A DNA stretch of 64,000 bases, taken from Mesotaenium endlicherianum (lineage: Eukaryota; Streptophyta; Zygnematophyceae; Zygnematales; Mesotaeniaceae). Positions within the stretch are counted from its first letter, which is position 1. Each line of letters starts with the position of its first letter. This document shows, piece by piece, positions 28,653 to 39,869 of this stretch. The notes beneath the pieces were generated by a model, which saw only the letters and a program-made list of their open reading frames with translations, did not search any database and was not told the origin of the DNA. The DNA is taken from positions 378,435-442,434 of the forward strand of contig WELA01007307.1 of NCBI GenBank assembly GCA_009602735.1, in the 5' to 3' direction. The position numbers and the translations under genes were made by a program.

Positions 28653-31211
28653 CTAAATTTGAGGCAACAGGTCATCCCAATTATCTTGTTTTTGGTTAAT
28701 ATATGCTCTCAGCACCTCCTGCAGAACTCGGTTAGTTCTTTCAGTCTGCCCATCAGTCTGAGGGTGGTTGGCTGTGCTGAGCAGCTGTTTGACTCCCATT
28801 AACCCCATTAAAGCTCTCCAGAACTTAGAGGTGAATTTTGAGTCTCTGTCTGAGATGATATTAGAAGGGAGCCCATGTTGGCATACTACATGGTTGTAAA
28901 ACTGTCTCGCTGTTTCGAGTGCAGTCACTTTGACAGTTGTGGGGATAAAAATGACCATTTTTGTCAGTTTATCCACGACTACCAGTATTGAATCATGCCC
29001 GTTGGCAGTTCTTGGTAGTGAGACCACCCAGTCCATGGATATAGTTTCCCAGCGTCCCGCTGGGATGGGTAGCGGTTGCAAGAGACCTCCGGGTGGTGTG
29101 TGCCGAGACTTATTTCTCTGACACTGGTCACAGGACTTGACATATTTCAAGACCTCCCGGGGTAACCCCTCCCAATGATAATGTTTTGCCAGTTTGCCAA
29201 CAGTTTTGGCCTGCCCCAAATGTCCACCCAGGAGACTGTCATGAGCTTGACTCAGTAAGAGAGACCTTATTTCCAAATTATTAGGAATGACCAGCTTCAG
29301 CCTGCCTGAAGTGGTTTCAGTCACCCAGACCCCTCCCTTGAGCTTATACCCGAGTGCAGTAGCACGACACACACCAGTAGTGGGGCTGGGCTCAAATGTT
29401 GGGTCAGAAAGGTAGGCTTTCCTAAGTTGTTCAAGGAAGGACTTTTTCACCTTTAGTGAAGTGAGTGCACACAGGACTTTATCTACAGCATGCTGACTAA
29501 AGTTCCTTTCTTGCAAGTCAGGTCTTCTAGAGAGTGCATCAGCAGGATTCAACTTCCCTGGTTTGTAGTCGATCTGGACTTGGAACTGCTCCAGCATCTG
29601 GCTCCAGCGGTTCTCCCTCCTCGACAGCTTGGACTTCTTCTGAAAGTGGGTCAGAGCTAGATGATCTGTAATCACCTTAAAAGCTTTACCATGTAAGTAT
29701 GCTCTCCACTGTTTGAGTACATGAATGATAGCTAGCAGCTCTTTATCATGCACTGAGTAATTAATCTCCGCTGGATTAAATTTCATAGACTCATACAACA
29801 CAGGATGCCACTCCTGCCGTACCTTACCATCCTTTGTGGTTTTGTCAGCAGGCTGCAACAAAATAGCACCCATGGCAAAATCAGAGGCATCAGTAACCAC
29901 CTGCACCGGTTTGCTGGGGTCATACACGGCTAGCACTGGGGCAGAACAAAGGGCATCTTTAAGGGTCTGGAAGGCAGCCTGCTGCTCTTCCCCCCACACA
30001 TACCCGATGTCTTTCTTAGTAAGGTCAGTCAGTTTACTGGCCTTTGTGGAATAATTCTCAATAAATCTCCTATAGTAGTTAGCCAACCCGAGGAAGGATC
30101 TAACTTCAGAGACAGACTGTGGTACTGGCCAGTCCCTTATGGTCTGGACTTTCTTAGGATCCACACTGATGCCCTCTTTACTGACAACGTGGCCTAAGAA
30201 TTCAATACTTTCCTTAAAGAAATCACACTTGCTCATTTTAGCATACAAGTGATTTTTCCGCAGAGTGTCCAGCACTTTCTTTAAGTGTTCAGTGTGCTGA
30301 GCTTCATCTTTAGAGAAAATTAAAATATCATCCAGGAAAACTTGCACAAACTTATCCAAATAAGGTCTGAAAATGTCATTCATAGCACCCATGAAGGTAG
30401 CAGGAGCATTAGTCAGTCCAAATGGCATCACGTTGAACTCATAGTGTCCATAACGTGTGCGGAAGGCAGTCTTGTGTTCATCCCCCTCAGCAATTCTGAT
30501 TTGATGATAACCACTCTTGAGATCTATCTTACTGAACACCTTAGCGCCAGACAGGGTATCAAGCAAGTCCTCGATTCTGGGTAAAGCATACTTGTTCTTT
30601 ACTGTAATTCTGTTCAGGGCTCTGTAATCCACACACATCCGCATACTGCCATCCTTTTTCTTAACAAATAGGATGGGTGCGCCGTAAGGTGATTTACTGG
30701 GAGAAATATAACCATTTTCCTCAAGCTCTGCAATCTGTGTTTTCAACTCCTCGCTCTCCACATAAGACAAGCCATACGTGCGTTGCCAAGGTGGCTGACT
30801 CCCAGGTAATAGATCAATCCTATGATCTACTTCCCTCTTAGGGGGTAGTCCTGGAGGCATATTAAATACATCCGTGTACTGAGCAACAATTTTTGCAGCA
30901 GTAGGGTGCTCCGGAGGGCTTACCTTTTTCTCAACCACTTCTTCAGGTTGAGGAGGTACCTCTCTTAGCAGCAGACAGAACATTCTGTCTTCCTTCTGGT
31001 TCCAGCTTTTGACGAACTCCATTGCATTCAGCAACTTGCATCCTTCTGGAAGCCTCTTCTTTTCCTTCATTTGCCATCCACACAGGACAAGAGGAAGAGC
31101 ACTGGTGGGTGCCAAGTCAGTCTGCCCATCGCTGGCTCCTCTCACTTTAACTGTACCTCTGCTCCAACACACTTCGGCTTGATGTCTATTAAGCCAGGAC
31201 CTGCCTAGCAC
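28653..31211 (-). CDS. B2 Pol: protease end, RT, RNase H, integrase core
   Basis: An 852-codon open frame. Residues 1-30 are the end of the protease region. RT runs from about 165 to 345 with [12 protein letters not shown] (191-202), [14 protein letters not shown] (225-238) and FLDD (292-295) as the catalytic box. RNase H runs about 435-565 ([14 protein letters not shown] at 440, [26 protein letters not shown]). Integrase follows with HHCC ([16 protein letters not shown]) and DDE motifs ([29 protein letters not shown]). It belongs to the Ty3/gypsy chromovirus group by domain order and chromodomain. It copies the RNA into DNA and inserts it. Confidence 0.92.
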   Translation of the reverse strand: MLGRSWLNRHQAEVCWSRGTVKVRGASDGQTDLAPTSALPLVLCGWQMKEKKRLPEGCKLLNAMEFVKSWNQKEDRMFCLLLREVPPQPEEVVEKKVSPPEHPTAAKIVAQYTDVFNMPPGLPPKREVDHRIDLLPGSQPPWQRTYGLSYVESEELKTQIAELEENGYISPSKSPYGAPILFVKKKDGSMRMCVDYRALNRITVKNKYALPRIEDLLDTLSGAKVFSKIDLKSGYHQIRIAEGDEHKTAFRTRYGHYEFNVMPFGLTNAPATFMGAMNDIFRPYLDKFVQVFLDDILIFSKDEAQHTEHLKKVLDTLRKNHLYAKMSKCDFFKESIEFLGHVVSKEGISVDPKKVQTIRDWPVPQSVSEVRSFLGLANYYRRFIENYSTKASKLTDLTKKDIGYVWGEEQQAAFQTLKDALCSAPVLAVYDPSKPVQVVTDASDFAMGAILLQPADKTTKDGKVRQEWHPVLYESMKFNPAEINYSVHDKELLAIIHVLKQWRAYLHGKAFKVITDHLALTHFQKKSKLSRRENRWSQMLEQFQVQIDYKPGKLNPADALSRRPDLQERNFSQHAVDKVLCALTSLKVKKSFLEQLRKAYLSDPTFEPSPTTGVCRATALGYKLKGGVWVTETTSGRLKLVIPNNLEIRSLLLSQAHDSLLGGHLGQAKTVGKLAKHYHWEGLPREVLKYVKSCDQCQRNKSRHTPPGGLLQPLPIPAGRWETISMDWVVSLPRTANGHDSILVVVDKLTKMVIFIPTTVKVTALETARQFYNHVVCQHGLPSNIISDRDSKFTSKFWRALMGLMGVKQLLSTANHPQTDGQTERTNRVLQEVLRAYINQKQDNWDDLLPQI

Positions 31212-31316
31212 GAGATCATAGAAACCAGTGTTGAGTACCTCAAATGTAAGCGTTTCAGTTAGAACTGCAATGCCAGAACCTTACTGGACCTCAATAGGCT
31301 TGGTTATAGGTCTTGG

Positions 31317-31547
31317 GCATATCAAGGCAGTTTGCTGCTACCGAGCACGGAAGTCAGCTGGCTGTCAAAGAATGTGTCAGCAAGCTGACTTAAGTTGACT
31401 TCAGCCTGCTGCTTTTGGCCGAGTCATTAAACTGATAATTATGTAAAGTCCAGCAGACTGATTATTAACTAAAGTTCAGCAGGCTGAGCTAAATTAACTA
31501 TTATATTTAAATGAATATTATAACTACTAATATACTGATTCATTACA
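31317..31547 (-). repeat. Partial 5' LTR of B2
   Basis: About 230 bases of family B LTR on the minus strand, containing the CAGC/GCTG palindrome cluster and the terminal GATTCATTACA (plus-strand reading). It abuts the GTGAG target duplication. Confidence 0.85.
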
Positions 31548-31552
31548 GTGAG

Positions 31553-32752
31553 TCACAGAAGGACATCCTGCAGAGGGAAGGGGAGACATCCCAAGACGTT
31601 GACAAGTATATAGAGGTCAGCACAGGACTCCTCCTCCTCCACGATTATGCCAAGATGGTAGGATATATGGTCAGAGAGGCCAAGGCAATGGCCCAGGTGA
31701 ACGAAGCAGGAGCTGTATCGATTCCGGGTATCTGGGGGAAAGATAGGGTCATCAGGATGATCCCCATGGACGCGGACAGCCACATTCCATAACAAGTTCA
31801 AGGCCATGTATAATGAGGTGGAGAGACGAAGCTGGGAATTCTTGGCCAGGGAAACCTATCAGCTGGATTTTCCAGGGCATTGGTACCCTTATACGCTGAA
31901 AAAGACAGACTTTGCTTTCTTCCAAAAGCCCACCGATTGGCGGTGGATGACCATTAACATGAGGGACTAGCAAAATGACAGGGCAGGGGCGGAATATTTT
32001 TTAACAAACCTACTGGAGAACATAGTGTTGCCCCCTCACATTGCAGCTTGAAACCCAAATTGGATGGAGTAAGAGACTGCATGAGTCAAGAAATGCAGGA
32101 GGACAGGAGCAGGGCCCAAGAGTCATTCTCTAAAAGGAAGCACGCTTATGCCAAATGGGCAAGAAAGCAGGGAGAGAAAGACCTATATGCGGTCAGGACC
32201 CAAAAGGGGAAGGTCAGTGGGGTATTCTTTTTCTCGGGAAGAGCTGGAGCAGAGGAGACCCCAGCAGCCTCAAAGGAGCCAGGGGAAGAAGAGGAGTCAG
32301 AGGAAGAAGAGGAAAATGGCGAGGAAGAGGACAATAGCCCCGCTGTGACCCAGACACCTGCCACATCCTCTGTAATGGAGAAGGCTGGGTTGGCCAGGGC
32401 ACACATGGCCCTGCACCAGCTCGCTGAAGAGGAAGATATCACTTCGCTGAGAACTGCCAAAGGACAGAGCCCATATGCAGGCGCAGAGACCCAGTCAGAT
32501 AGGGCAGACAGGAGGGCTGCTAGAGAAATAGCCAGAGGCCTGCCAGCATCTCCCTCGCAGAGAGGACATGTGCCCTTGGCTCATGTCATGCAACATCCTT
32601 CTGGGATGCCGGTATATGTACTTGTCAGTTTGAGGGATGCCCAGGAGAAGGCTGCCTCCCTTCATTTTCAAACTGTGAAAACCCTAAACCCTATTTTCTC
32701 CCCTTGGTTCCCCCTATTCGGAGCCCCCAGGCTTCAGGAGACCCCAAAATAG
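31553..32752 (+). pseudogene. B3 ORF3, second part (diverged subtype)
   Basis: Continuation of the diverged ORF3 after the B2 insertion. Core motifs survive: LLLHDYAKMVGY, VSIPGIWGKDRVIRMI, YNEVERRSWEFLARE, HWYPYTLKKT and PTDWRWMT. Then comes the basic stretch FSKRKHAYAKWARK, an acidic run (GEEEESEEEEENGEEED), and a tail with GLPASPSQRGHVPLAHVMQHPSGMP. The last corresponds closely to GMPASPSAQGHVPLANVFQHPTGMP (abbreviated comparison) of the other subtype. Broken, but the conserved words are spread over the full length. Confidence 0.7.
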
Positions 32753-32950
32753 AAGGAGGTCTGGCTCCCGGTCTCGCTCCCCTGACCGTAGAGCTCCAGG
32801 GTCATCTCTCTCACAAGGGCAGTAGGCTGAAGGGGGAGAGACAGCACACTGTTACTAGTGATCCCCACAGTTAGGCATCAATGTTGGAGCAAGAGATGGT
32901 GGGAGAAAGATCACTACTTTCAGTTGGGCAAATCCATGCACCCAGTGTTA

Positions 32951-32986
32951 TGTTGTCGAGGCGACAACCTGTTAAGTTGGAGGGAT
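32951..32986 (+). promoter_or_regulatory. Hairpin and polypurine tract of B3
   Basis: GTTGTCG-AGG-CGACAAC followed by TTAAGTTGGAGGGAT, directly before the LTR at 32987. Confidence 0.75.
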
Positions 32987-33664
32987 TGTCATGAATCAGT
33001 ATATTGGTAGATATAATATTCATTTAAATATAATAGTTAAATAAGTTCAGCCTGCTGAACTTTAATTAACATTGAGTCTGCTGGACTTCATAAAATAATC
33101 AGTCTAATGACTCAGCCGGGAGCAGCAGGCTGAAGTCAACTTAGGTCAGCTTGCTGACACATACTTTGACAGCCAGCTGATTTCCGTACTCGGTAGCAGC
33201 GAACTGCCTAGATATGCATCTAAGTGTGGTGTGCTAGATGAATGGCCAGATGACATCCTTAGGATGGATGGCGATTCAGGATGATGGGAGATGACGGTGG
33301 ATTTGGTTAACCGAGGTCCTACCAACGCGGTTAACTCCCGGGTAGGCGGTGCCGTTGAACAGTACATTGATTCCATGTACATATGCTAGGTATTGCTCTA
33401 GAGTTCGACATTGAGAAACGAGGCCAACTCTCTTCAACTGCTTACTGACAGATTTCTGAATCCAAGGCGAGAGGCTATTGATACGCACTGTCCTCTGACC
33501 TTGCTTATGTATGAGTTTACTAATTGCATTATTGATGCTCGTTTGACTTGCGAGTATTGTCCACCGCTAGTACGTTTGTCTTTTGCTGTTTAATCAATTT
33601 ACAAAAATTACCATAAAGATTTTCATTAATTGTTAATCACCTATTGGTAAGTCGATTCATTTCA
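32987..33664 (+). repeat. Family B LTR shared by B3 and B1
   Basis: 678 bases, start TGTCATGAATC, end GATTCATTTCA. It has a polypurine tract on its left and a primer-binding site on its right, so it serves as 3' LTR of B3 and 5' LTR of B1. Confidence 0.9.
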
Positions 33665-33682
33665 GTGGTATCGGAGCAGTTA
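33665..33682 (+). promoter_or_regulatory. Primer-binding site of B1 (initiator Met-tRNA)
   Basis: GTGGTATCGGAGCAGTTA directly after the LTR. The core TGGTATCGGAGC differs by one base from the usual plant TGGTATCAGAGC, complementary to the 3' end of initiator Met tRNA. Confidence 0.85.
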
Positions 33683-35860
33683 TCATAGTAGTCGTGTATG
33701 GTAAGGACTAGGTCTCAAACTAGCAACTCTCAAGAAATGGAGGGTGACGACAATGATAACAGGGCAGGATAGAAGTCGCGTCTTTGGACCCCGTACCTAC
33801 TTGGAAACGCTGCAGGAGCTAGAGAAGCTGCTGAGCAAGCAGCAGCTCTTGCTGCAGTAGCAGCCTAGTTGGCTGAGTATGAGCGTTTAGCCAAAGAGGT
33901 AGAGGAGGCAGTAAACAGGTGGGCCCCTGATGAAAGGACGGTGGAAGAGCATATGGCAGAAGGGGCCAATCTCCGAAACCAACCTCCTGCTGTGCCTATT
34001 GTCATACCTCTCCCTCAAAATTCGCACACAATTGAGCGCAACAGGCATAGCCAGAGCGGCAGCAATCGAGAATGCCGAAGCTGCCACTAATTGACCTAAT
34101 GTGGCTGCTGCTGCGTTTGCTGGGCTACCTCCTCATAATGTAGATCTGGGAGCCTTATTTGTTCAGATGCAATTGCAAATGGCGACCATGTATCAGTCCC
34201 AACAGGAGGACAAAAGGATCATGATGGCATTGCTGCGTGACAGAGACCAATTGGATTCTCAAACCACTGGTGGTGGTGGCAGAGGGCCTGATCCTTAGGG
34301 AAACAGAAAATATTATCTGATCAAGTTTCTCCCTGATGTTGAGCAATGGCTGGAGAACTACCCAGAACTGCAGGATTACGAGAAGGTCAGGCACACTGGT
34401 GCTGTAATGAAAGGCAGTGCAGCAGACTGGTGGCACTTAGCACCTCGGTGACCCTACGTGGGTAGAGTTTGTCGAGAAGTTGCATGAGAAGTTTGATGTC
34501 ATCAACCAGCAGGAGAAAGCTATCTATGCGATGATCTCCCTGACACTGAAGCAGACCACTTCGGTTGCTGAGTTTGCTCAAAAGTTCCAGGAGAACATGA
34601 TGAAGCAGCTAGATATTCCAGAGCGGTATAGGATAGCATACTTCATGTATGGCTTGAAATCCGAAGTGTCGGGTCATTTTGCTGAAAAGAAGTACGAGAA
34701 ACTGGCTGAAATGAATCGACTTACCGAATAGGCGATTAACAATTAATAAAGATCATATATCAGCAAGTAATCTTTATGGTTAACCGGCAAAGGACAACAC
34801 ACTAGCAGTGAACAATACTCGTAAGTCAAATGCGAGTAAACTAGCATCAATAATGCAAATCATTAAACTCATACATAAGCAAGGTTAGAAGACAGTGCGT
34901 ATCAATGGCTTCTCGCCTTGGATTCAGATCTCTCTCAGTAAGCTGTACAAGAGAGTTGGCCTCGTTTTCGAATGCCGAACTCGAGAGCAATGCCTAGCAT
35001 ATGTACATGGAATGAGTTTACTATTCAACGGTCAGTGCGATGGCAAATCCAGCGCCATCTCCCATCATCCCGAATAGCCATCCACCATAGGGATGTCATC
35101 TGGCTATTCATCTAGCATACCACACTTAGATGCATATCAAGGCAGTTCGCTGCTACCGAGTACGGAAGTCAGCTGGCTGTCAAAAAATGTGTCAGCAAGC
35201 TGACTTCAATGGACTTCAGCTTGCTGCTTCCTGCTGAGTCATTAAACTGGTATGAAATATTAAGTCCAGCAGACTGATTAGTAACTAGTGTTCAGCAGGC
35301 TGAACTAAAGTAACTATTATATGTAAATGAATATTATATCTACTAATATACAGATTCATTACACTGGCTGACTTGATTCAGGAAGCTGATGCTTGGGATC
35401 ACCAGCAGTTCAATCACAAGCACCAGAGTAATGCTTTGGTGTCTAAGGTTGTCAAAAAGCCCCACGGTTCCTAGAATGCAATTGAAGGAGACCAGGCTGA
35501 GGATGATCAGGGTGATGGATATGAGTATGAGTATAATGCCATACAGTCTAGAGATAGAGGTGGTTTCCCTTGAGGCGGCTATGGAAGAGGTGTAGGTAGG
35601 ACTAAGCCGAGACCAGCCTCAGCAAAATCGATTTGCTTCCATTGCCAGCAGCCAGGTCACTTCAGAGAGTTGTGTCCAGACAAGCACCTCTCCAAAGTCG
35701 AGAGAAAAGACCAGCCTTTAAAAGACAGCAACAGTCAATAATCCAATCTACTGACTGTGAGGATGCTAGAGATAGTGAGTCGTCACTAGCTGCCCTCGTA
35801 GCAGGTTCCCTGTTGAATTGGATTCACTATGCATGCCTGACAAACAGATAAAGGAGACCA
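33683..35860 (+). pseudogene. B1 gag region with CCHC zinc knuckle
   Basis: Gag-like frames: a helical N-terminal part (EEAVNRWAPDERTVEEHM), Retrotrans_gag-like capsid sequence (LISLTLKQTTSVAEFAQKFQ-type at 34520-34600, MKQLDIPERYRIAYFMYGLK), then, after the inserted solo LTR, a basic linker and one zinc knuckle CFHCQQPGHFRELC at 35634-35673. This is the only family B gag in the window. Broken. Confidence 0.75.
34707..35363 (-). repeat. Solo family B LTR inside B1 gag
   Basis: A 657-base LTR in minus orientation with target duplication CTGGC at 34702-34706 and 35364-35368. It has no internal sequence, as left by recombination between two LTRs of one insertion. It is younger than B1. Confidence 0.92.
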
Positions 35861-35883
35861 TCAACAATATAGATTCCCAGTAA

Positions 35884-36177
35884 GTGCACACTCTGGATGA
35901 TCTTGTTCCACCTGATGTCCAACATCTGTTTGCTAAGTCAGAAGAACAATACGAAAGTCAAGAAAAGTCAGCCCTCCCTATTTTACTGCATTGTACGATA
36001 GCAGGTAGGAAGGTGAGGGCATTTGTTGAAGGAGGGGCGTCACATAATTTTATCCATAAGGACTTAGGTAAGCGGCTAAGGCTGCCAACTCTCACCCAAG
36101 GGAATAGAAAAATATTTATTGGAGATGCCTCAAGTATCCCGGGAGGAGTTATAATCAAGCCTATTGAGGTCAGTTAA
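35884..36177 (+). pseudogene. B1 aspartic protease region
   Basis: Sequence LLHCTIAGRKVRAFVEGGAS, then HNFIHKDLGKRLRLPTL and GGVIIKPIEVS, aligns with gypsy retropepsins by pattern and by place between the zinc knuckle and RT. Broken. Confidence 0.65.
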
Positions 36178-36199
36178 GTTCTGGCATTACAGTTTGGAC

Positions 36200-38734
36200 T
36201 TAAGCGCTTACATTTGAGGTACTCAACACCGGCTTTTATGATCTCGTGCTAGGCAGGCATCTCAAGCTGATGTGTGTTGGAGCAGAGGTACAGTTAAAGT
36301 GAGAGGAGCCAGTGATGGGCAGACTAACTTGGCACCCACCGGTGCTCTTCCTCTTGTCCTGTGTGGATGGCAACTGAAGGAATAGAAGAGGCTTCCAGGA
36401 GGATGCAAATTACTGAATGCAATGGAGTTCATCAAAAGTTGGAACCAGAAGGAAGACAGAATGTTCTGTCTGCTGCTAACACAGGTACCTCCCCAACCTG
36501 AAGAAGTGGTTGAGAAAAAGGTGAGCTCTCCGGTGCACCCTACTGCTGCAAAAAGTGTTGCTCAACTGATGTTTTTATATGCCTCCAGGACACTCCCTAA
36601 GAGGGAAGTTGATCATAAGATTGATCTATTACCTGGGAGTTAGCCACCTTGACAACGCACTTATGGCTTGTCTTATGTGGAAAACAAAGAGTTGAAAACA
36701 CAGATTGCAGAGCTGGAGGAAGATGGTTCTATTTCTCCAAATAAATCACCTTATGGCGCACCATCTTATTTGTTAAGAAGAGGAATGGTACTATGCGAAT
36801 GTGTGTGAAATACAGAGCTCTTTACAGAATTATAATAAAGAATAAGTATGCCTTACCCAGAATCGAGGACTTGCTTGATGCCCTGTCCGGTGCTAAAGTG
36901 TTCAGTAAGATAGATCTCCAGAGTGGTTATCATCAAATCAGAATTGCTGAGGAGATCAACACAAGACTGCCTTCCGCACACGTTATGGACACTATGAGTT
37001 TAATGTGATGCCATTAGGACTAACTAATGCACCTGTAACTTTCATGGGTGCTATGAATGACATTTTCAGGTCTTACTTGGATAAGTTTGTGCAAGTCTTT
37101 CTGGATGATATTTTAATTTTCTCTAAGGATGAAGCTCAGCATGCTGAAAATTAAAGACAGTCATGGACACTCTGAGAAGAAATCACTTATATGCTAAAAT
37201 GAGCAAGTGAGCCACGTTGTCAGTAAAGAAGGCATCAGTGTGGATCCTGAGAAAGTCCAGACCATAAGGGACTGGCCAGTACCACAATCTGTCTCAGAAG
37301 TTAGATCCTTCCTTGGGTTGGCTAACTACTGTAGGAGATTTATTGAGAAATATTCTACAAAGGCCAGTAAACTGACTGACCTTACTAAGAAGAACACATG
37401 GCATGTGTTGGGGGAAGAGCAGCAGGCTGCCTTCCAGACCCTAAAAGATGCTCTCTGCTCTGCCCCAGTCTTAGCTGTGTATGACCCCAGCAAACCTGTG
37501 CAGGTGATAACTGATGCTTCTGACTTTGTCATGAGTGCTATTTGTTGCAGCCTGCTGACAAAACCACAATGGATGGTAAGACAAAGCAGGAGTGGCACCC
37601 GGTGCTCTATGAAATTCAACTTTGCTGAGATTAACTATTCTGTGCATGAAAAGAGCTGCTTGCTATCATTCAAGTGTTCAAACGAGGGAGGGCATACTTT
37701 ATGGTAAAGCTTTTAAGATGATTACATATCATCTAGCTCCGACTCACTTTCAAAAGAAGTCCAAGCTGTCAAGGAGGGAGAATGGCTGGAGCCAGATGCT
37801 AGAGCAGTTCCAAGTCCGGATTGACCATTAACCAGGGAAGTTGAATCTCGCTGATGCACTCTCTAGACGACCTGACTTGCAAGGAAGGAACTTTAGTCAG
37901 CATGCTGTAGATAAAGTCCTTTGTGCACTCACTTCACTGAAGGTGAAAAAGTCCTTCCTTGCACAACTTAGGAAAGCCTACCATTCTGACCCAACATTTG
38001 AGCCCAGCCCCACTACTGGTTTCTGTCCTGATACTGCACTTGGGTATCGGCTGAAGGGAGGGGTCTGGGAAATTGAAACCCACTTCAGGCAAGCTGAAGC
38101 TGGTCATTCCTAATCACTTGGAAATAAGGTCACTCTTATTGAGTCAAGCACATGAAAGTTTAGTGGATGGGCATTTGCGGCAAGCCAAAACTGCTGGCAA
38201 AACATTATCATTGGGATGGGTTGCCTCGGGAGATCTTGAAATATGTGAAGTCCTGTGATCAGTGTCAAGAAAAATATGTCTAAGCACACACCAACCGGAG
38301 GGCTATTGCAACCACTACCCATCCCAGCTAGACGCTGGGAAACAATATCCATGGACTGGGTGGTAGCACTACCAAGAGTTGCCATTGGGCACGATTCAAT
38401 ACTGATAGTAGTGGATAAACGGACAAAAATGGTCATCTTCATCCCAACCACTGTGAAAGTAACTGCACTCAAAACTGCGAGACAATTCTACAACCATGTA
38501 GTGTGCCAACATGGGCTACCCTCTAATATTATCTCAGATAGAGACTCAAAATTTACCTCTAAGTTCTGGAGAGCTTTAATGGGGTTAATGGGAGTGAAAC
38601 AGCTGCTCAGCACAGCAAACCACCCTCAGACTGATGCGCAGACTGAAAGAACCAATCGAGTTATGCAAGAGGTGCTGAGAGCATATATTAACCAAAAATT
38701 TGATAATTGGGATGACCTGTTGCCTCAAATTTAG
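36200..38734 (+). pseudogene. B1 RT, RNase H and integrase
   Basis: Fragments of RT ([20 protein letters not shown]-type at 36835-36900, [14 protein letters not shown] near 37100), RNase H (TDASDF near 37510, [12 protein letters not shown] near 37845) and integrase (SMDWVVALPR near 38350, [13 protein letters not shown] near 38530, HPQTDAQTERTN near 38625). Order and sequence match B2. Much broken. Confidence 0.82.
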
Positions 38735-39310
38735 TTTGCGGTTAACAGTGCGGTGCACGCGTCAACGGACAAGACTCCCTTTGAACTCAGTGTCCAACAC
38801 AATCTGCACAAAGCCCAACAAAAATACGCTAATCAACACCGTTGGGAGCTGACATTTTCAGAGGGCAATTTGGTCAACCCGCATTCTCAATACCTGTACC
38901 TGCCTGGTGTGGTCAAGAAAAAGCTTGGTCCGGTCTCGATTGGTCCATATTTGGTGGTGCGCCATGTCGGTGTGAGTGCTTACAAACTGAACATGTCAGC
39001 GGAATACAAGGGTCACCCAGTCTTTAATGTCTCCTTTTTGGAACCATACATCAAAGGTGATACACTGTTCACAGGTGGGTTACCTGTCCAACCGGGACCG
39101 GTCCCCGCTGTCAGGGATGGTGACCCTGAGGAATACGAAGTTGATGAGATTTTAGAAGCTCGCTCGATCCGTCGAACATTTAAATATGTCATGAAATACC
39201 TCGTCAGATGGAAGGGTCACGATGCCTCTGGGGATACTTGGTAATTTAAGGACCATTTGACCAATGCCAAAGGGGTGTTGAGACGGTTCCACCTTTGTGC
39301 GGCTGGGGCA
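38735..39310 (+). pseudogene. B1 integrase tail and chromodomain
   Basis: Integrase tail (HASTDKTPFELSVQ, GVVKKKLGPVSIGPYLVVRH) and chromodomain (EEYEVDEILEARS, YLVRWKGHDASGDTW). Matches the tails at 1-372, 23771-24502 and 27939-28634. Broken. Confidence 0.82.
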
Positions 39311-39869
39311 CCTGCCTAACTTTCATTTCACTGGACATGGGAAGGTGACGGAGGTCCTGTCCTCATTTAAGCTGGAGGGAAAATGTGCCAGTAAATGACA
39401 GTTAGTGTGCGAGAAAGGGACAGTTATTGACAGTATAGTGTCAGCATAGTGATAGATGTAACAGCCAGGCTCCACATTAAGCTAGGTTGGCGGGTGCCCA
39501 CCACTCAAAAGGAGAAACGGATCAGCACATCAACAGTTAGTTTGTGTGCGAGAAAGGGACAGTTATTGACAGTAAAGTGTCAGCATAATGACAGATGTGA
39601 CAGCCAGGCCCCACATTAAGCTAAGTTGACGCGTGCCCACCACTCGAAAGGAAAATGAGACCAGCACATTAACAAATCACTTAACTCACCCTGCACACAC
39701 ATTCATTCATTTATCCTCATCGCACTTCAGCTCCGTTAACTCCTAGTAACCACCCAGTAAGGTGAAAGGGAACAAACCTACCATAATAATACAAATTTAT
39801 TTCTCAAACCGCATCTCCGGTGACAAAGATTGAAATCCTACTAATTTGTGCCCTGGTTACATGTGCAGG
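39311..39869 (+). promoter_or_regulatory. B1 spacer between chromodomain and ORF3, with tandem repeat
   Basis: No gene. It holds a purine tract (GCTGGAGGGAAAATG near 39371), many TGACAG/GACAGT words and two tandem units of about 139 bases (roughly 39396-39534 and 39535-39673) that share GTGTGCGAGAAAGGGACAG and CAGCCAGG-CCACATTAAGC. The 3' end is TTACATGTGCAG before the ORF3 ATG at 39870. Confidence 0.5.

Larger units (their letters stand above)
25220..31547 (-). mobile_element. Family B element B2 inserted in ORF3 of B3
   Basis: A family B copy on the minus strand with 5-base target duplication GTGAG at 25215-25219 and 31548-31552. Parts on the minus strand from right to left: partial 5' LTR (31317-31547), protease end, RT, RNase H and integrase (31211-28653), integrase tail and chromodomain (28634-27939), spacer, ORF3 (27671-25995), polypurine tract and 3' LTR (25220-25881). 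Gag and primer-binding site were not found, so it is broken, but its pol and ORF3 are the best preserved of the family here. By eye the two LTRs differ at 13 of about 230 shared bases (near 6 percent), so it is not recent. Confidence 0.9.
19037..33664 (+). mobile_element. Family B element B3, heavily nested
   Basis: An old family B gypsy element. Parts: LTR fragment (19037-19100), protease end, RT, RNase H and integrase (19101-21632), piggyBac insertion P2 (21633-23741), integrase end and chromodomain (23746-24502), spacer (24503-24850), first part of a diverged ORF3 (24851-25219), insertion of element B2 (25220-31547), second part of ORF3 (31553-32752), hairpin and polypurine tract (32951-32986) and a full LTR (32987-33664) shared with B1. 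Gag was not found. It has more than ten interruptions besides the insertions. Confidence 0.82.
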
